Positions 6,163 to 7,319 of a DNA stretch of 7,319 bases are shown here, piece after piece (the stretch's first letter is position 1; the number at the start of each line of letters is the position of its first letter). Source of the DNA: Pseudomonadota bacterium (lineage in GTDB: Bacteria > Pseudomonadota > Alphaproteobacteria > Rhizobiales > Rhizobiaceae). The notes beneath the pieces were generated by a model. That model saw only the letters and a program-made list of their open reading frames with translations. It did not search any database and was not told where the DNA came from. The stretch is from contig JAEWHQ010000102.1 of NCBI GenBank assembly GCA_023387715.1, positions 1-7,319 of the forward strand, written 5' to 3'. A program made the translations under genes and the position numbers.

Positions 6163-6801
6163 ATGTCTCAAAAGATCGATCTTCTCAAGCCAGTGCTTAC
6201 AGGCCAGCCGGTCATTCCGGTTTTGCTCATCGACAAGGTAGAACATGCGGTTCCGCTTGCGCGTGCGCTTGCTAAAGGTGGTTTGCCTGCCATTGAAATA
6301 ACGCTTCGCACCACTGCTGCACTGCAAGCAATCAAAGCTGTAGCCGATGAAGTACCGGAAGCCATTGTTGGTGCAGGCACAATTCTGGATGCAAAAAACT
6401 ATCAGGATGCAGTGGCCGCAGGCTCACGCTTTATCGTCAGCCCCGGCGTTACCCGCAACATTCTTGATGCTGCCAATGACAGTGCCGTGCCATTATTGCC
6501 AGCCGCCATTACACCGGGCGAAATGCTGAGCCTTCGTGATGAAGGCTATCGTTATTTGAAATTCTTCCCTGCCGAACAATCCGGTGGTGCAGCATTTTTG
6601 AAAGCCATGTCTTCACCATTGGCCGATCTTTCTTTCTGCCCGACCGGTGGCATCAGCCTTGCCAACGCCAATAATTATTTAAGCCTGCCAAATGTAATTT
6701 GCGTGGGTGGCTCATGGGTTGCACCACAAAATCTGGTTGAGGCCGGAGATTGGGATGCCATCACCAAGCTGGCAAGCGATGCCTGCAAGCTAAAAGCTTA
6801 A
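6163..6801 (+). CDS. eda: 2-keto-3-deoxy-6-phosphogluconate / 4-hydroxy-2-oxoglutarate aldolase
   Basis: Eda (212 aa) is a cytosolic class I aldolase that splits KDPG into pyruvate and glyceraldehyde 3-phosphate, the last step of the Entner-Doudoroff pathway; many members also act on 4-hydroxy-2-oxoglutarate. The active site is complete: Glu45 in IEITLRT (44-50) as acid/base, Arg49 for carboxylate binding, the GAGTI turn (70-74), SPG (93-95), and the Schiff-base Lys133 in YLKFFPAE (131-138). The phosphate-binding CPTGGIS (159-165) and VGGSW (181-185) loops are also present. This numbering matches what I recall for the E. coli enzyme, and the length is typical. The ATG has GGAG 5 nt upstream. 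A TATAAA at 6118-6123 could be a -10 element but lacks a good -35, so read-through from the muramidase gene is possible. edd is not in the window. Confidence 0.95.
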   Translation: MSQKIDLLKPVLTGQPVIPVLLIDKVEHAVPLARALAKGGLPAIEITLRTTAALQAIKAVADEVPEAIVGAGTILDAKNYQDAVAAGSRFIVSPGVTRNILDAANDSAVPLLPAAITPGEMLSLRDEGYRYLKFFPAEQSGGAAFLKAMSSPLADLSFCPTGGISLANANNYLSLPNVICVGGSWVAPQNLVEAGDWDAITKLASDACKLKA

Positions 6802-6811
6802 AACTGACAAC

Positions 6812-6841
6812 GAAAAAGCCCTGAGTTTTCAGGGCTTTTTT
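6812..6841. terminator. Bidirectional intrinsic terminator between eda and the barrel gene
   Basis: A perfect 12-bp stem (6813-6824 with 6829-6840) with a GTTT loop has a run of A on its left and a run of T on its right (6836-6841), so it can terminate transcription from either side. It begins 12 nt after the eda stop. On the minus strand the barrel gene's stop codon (6840-6842) overlaps the base of the stem. Confidence 0.9.
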
Positions 6842-7319
6842 ATCGCTGCAATTTCATGCCGACATAAATGCTGTTGGAGCGATAATCGCGTGAAGCCAGA
6901 TCACTTTTCATCTGTTCATGACGCAGCCGCGCATTGAGCGCTACAAAACGGTTGATCCAATAGGTCGCGCCAATTTGCGCACCATACATATAATCAAAGC
7001 CGGTATTGTCTTTATTATCGCGGATACGTGTATCAAGCCCTGCAGTCAGCATCAGGTTGGAGCGAATATGATGGTTCACTTCAAGGCTTGCCAGATATAA
7101 GAGCGAGCCACTGACATTGGCCGTTGTCGCCCCTTCCACAAGGGTGCGGGCATTGAGTGCCACATCCGTGCCACGGCGCGGCGACCAGTTCACAAGCGCA
7201 TTAAACGCCAATCCATCCACATTACGCAAACGGTCATCATCCAGTTGCGCACGTAAATAACCGACCGATAATTCACCGTTGAATTTTTCGCCGAGATCAA
7301 ACATCAACCCCGCATTGGC
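6840..7319 (-). CDS. Outer-membrane beta-barrel protein, BBP2-like (C-terminal part; 5' end outside the window)
   Basis: This is the C-terminal 159 residues of an outer-membrane beta-barrel. The frame is open to the window edge, and the in-frame TTG at 7307 is internal. The sequence alternates polar and hydrophobic residues in strands of 8-12, for example FNGELSVGYLRAQL, FNALVNWSPRRGTDVALNART, LASLEVNHHIRSNLMLTAGLDT and YGAQIGATYWINRFVALNARLR. Turns are rich in Asp/Asn/Gly. The last strand, SNSIYVGMKLQR, resembles the ends of the rhizobial BBP2 family (PF10082, recalled), where strands of sensory-type barrels repeat this pattern. Ligand and function are unknown, and the signal peptide would be outside the window. 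It is convergent with eda and shares its terminator. Confidence 0.75.
   Translation of the reverse strand, partial: ANAGLMFDLGEKFNGELSVGYLRAQLDDDRLRNVDGLAFNALVNWSPRRGTDVALNARTLVEGATTANVSGSLLYLASLEVNHHIRSNLMLTAGLDTRIRDNKDNTGFDYMYGAQIGATYWINRFVALNARLRHEQMKSDLASRDYRSNSIYVGMKLQR

Noticed and set aside
5791..6327. 178-codon minus-strand open frame across the muramidase and eda starts
   Set aside because: It overlaps two well-supported genes and their intergenic region, has no recognisable motif, and its composition is that of a reverse-complement shadow.
5458..6801. Prophage remnant or mobile island
   Set aside because: Only the muramidase resembles a phage protein. There is no integrase, att-like repeat, tRNA or compositional break, and eda next door is a housekeeping gene.
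1..7319. CRISPR array, tRNA, rRNA, insertion sequence or a new multi-gene defence-like system
   Set aside because: I saw no spaced direct repeats, cloverleaf, transposase motif or terminal inverted repeats, and all large genes fit known families.

Overview
The window looks like ordinary chromosome from an alphaproteobacterium, most likely Hyphomicrobiales (Rhizobiales) near the Brucellaceae. The evidence is the style of the proteins: a rhizobial-type NicO transporter, a compact modABC operon, an alphaproteobacterial TrhO and a BBP2-type outer-membrane barrel. Base composition looks close to or slightly below 50% G+C by eye, lower than classical Brucella/Ochrobactrum, so a lower-GC relative is plausible. 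The taxon is an inference and was not tested by any search.

Layout: (1) 1-752 holds the 3' end of a NicO/RcnA-type nickel/cobalt transporter (+), meeting tail to tail a 78-codon two-helix membrane protein of unknown function (-). (2) 753-874 is non-coding and contains nested palindromes. (3) 875-4126 is a minus-strand block that reads modA, modB, modC (high-affinity molybdate ABC importer, with 4-bp GTGA and ATGA overlaps), then a RimJ/RimL-like GNAT acetyltransferase. A ModE-like operator overlaps a candidate promoter in front of modA. (4) 4242-5225 is trhO (-), a tRNA U34 hydroxylase, followed by a strong UUCG-loop terminator. (5) 5226-5457 is the divergent intergenic region, with a perfect FNR/FixK-type box. 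(6) 5458-6801 (+) encodes a stand-alone N-acetylmuramidase-family protein and then KDPG aldolase (eda). (7) 6840-7319 (-) is the C-terminal part of an outer-membrane beta-barrel protein, sharing a bidirectional terminator with eda.

Functionally the window mixes metal and oxyanion transport (Ni/Co, molybdate), tRNA wobble modification, Entner-Doudoroff carbon metabolism and envelope functions. Apart from modABC the genes need not work together. The most interesting signals are regulatory: the FNR/FixK box between trhO (whose enzyme uses O2) and the muramidase gene, the ModE-like operator, and three minus-strand genes whose stop codons lie in or directly beside an intrinsic terminator hairpin. 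I found no mobile element, CRISPR array, tRNA or rRNA, and no convincing sign of a previously undescribed multi-gene system.
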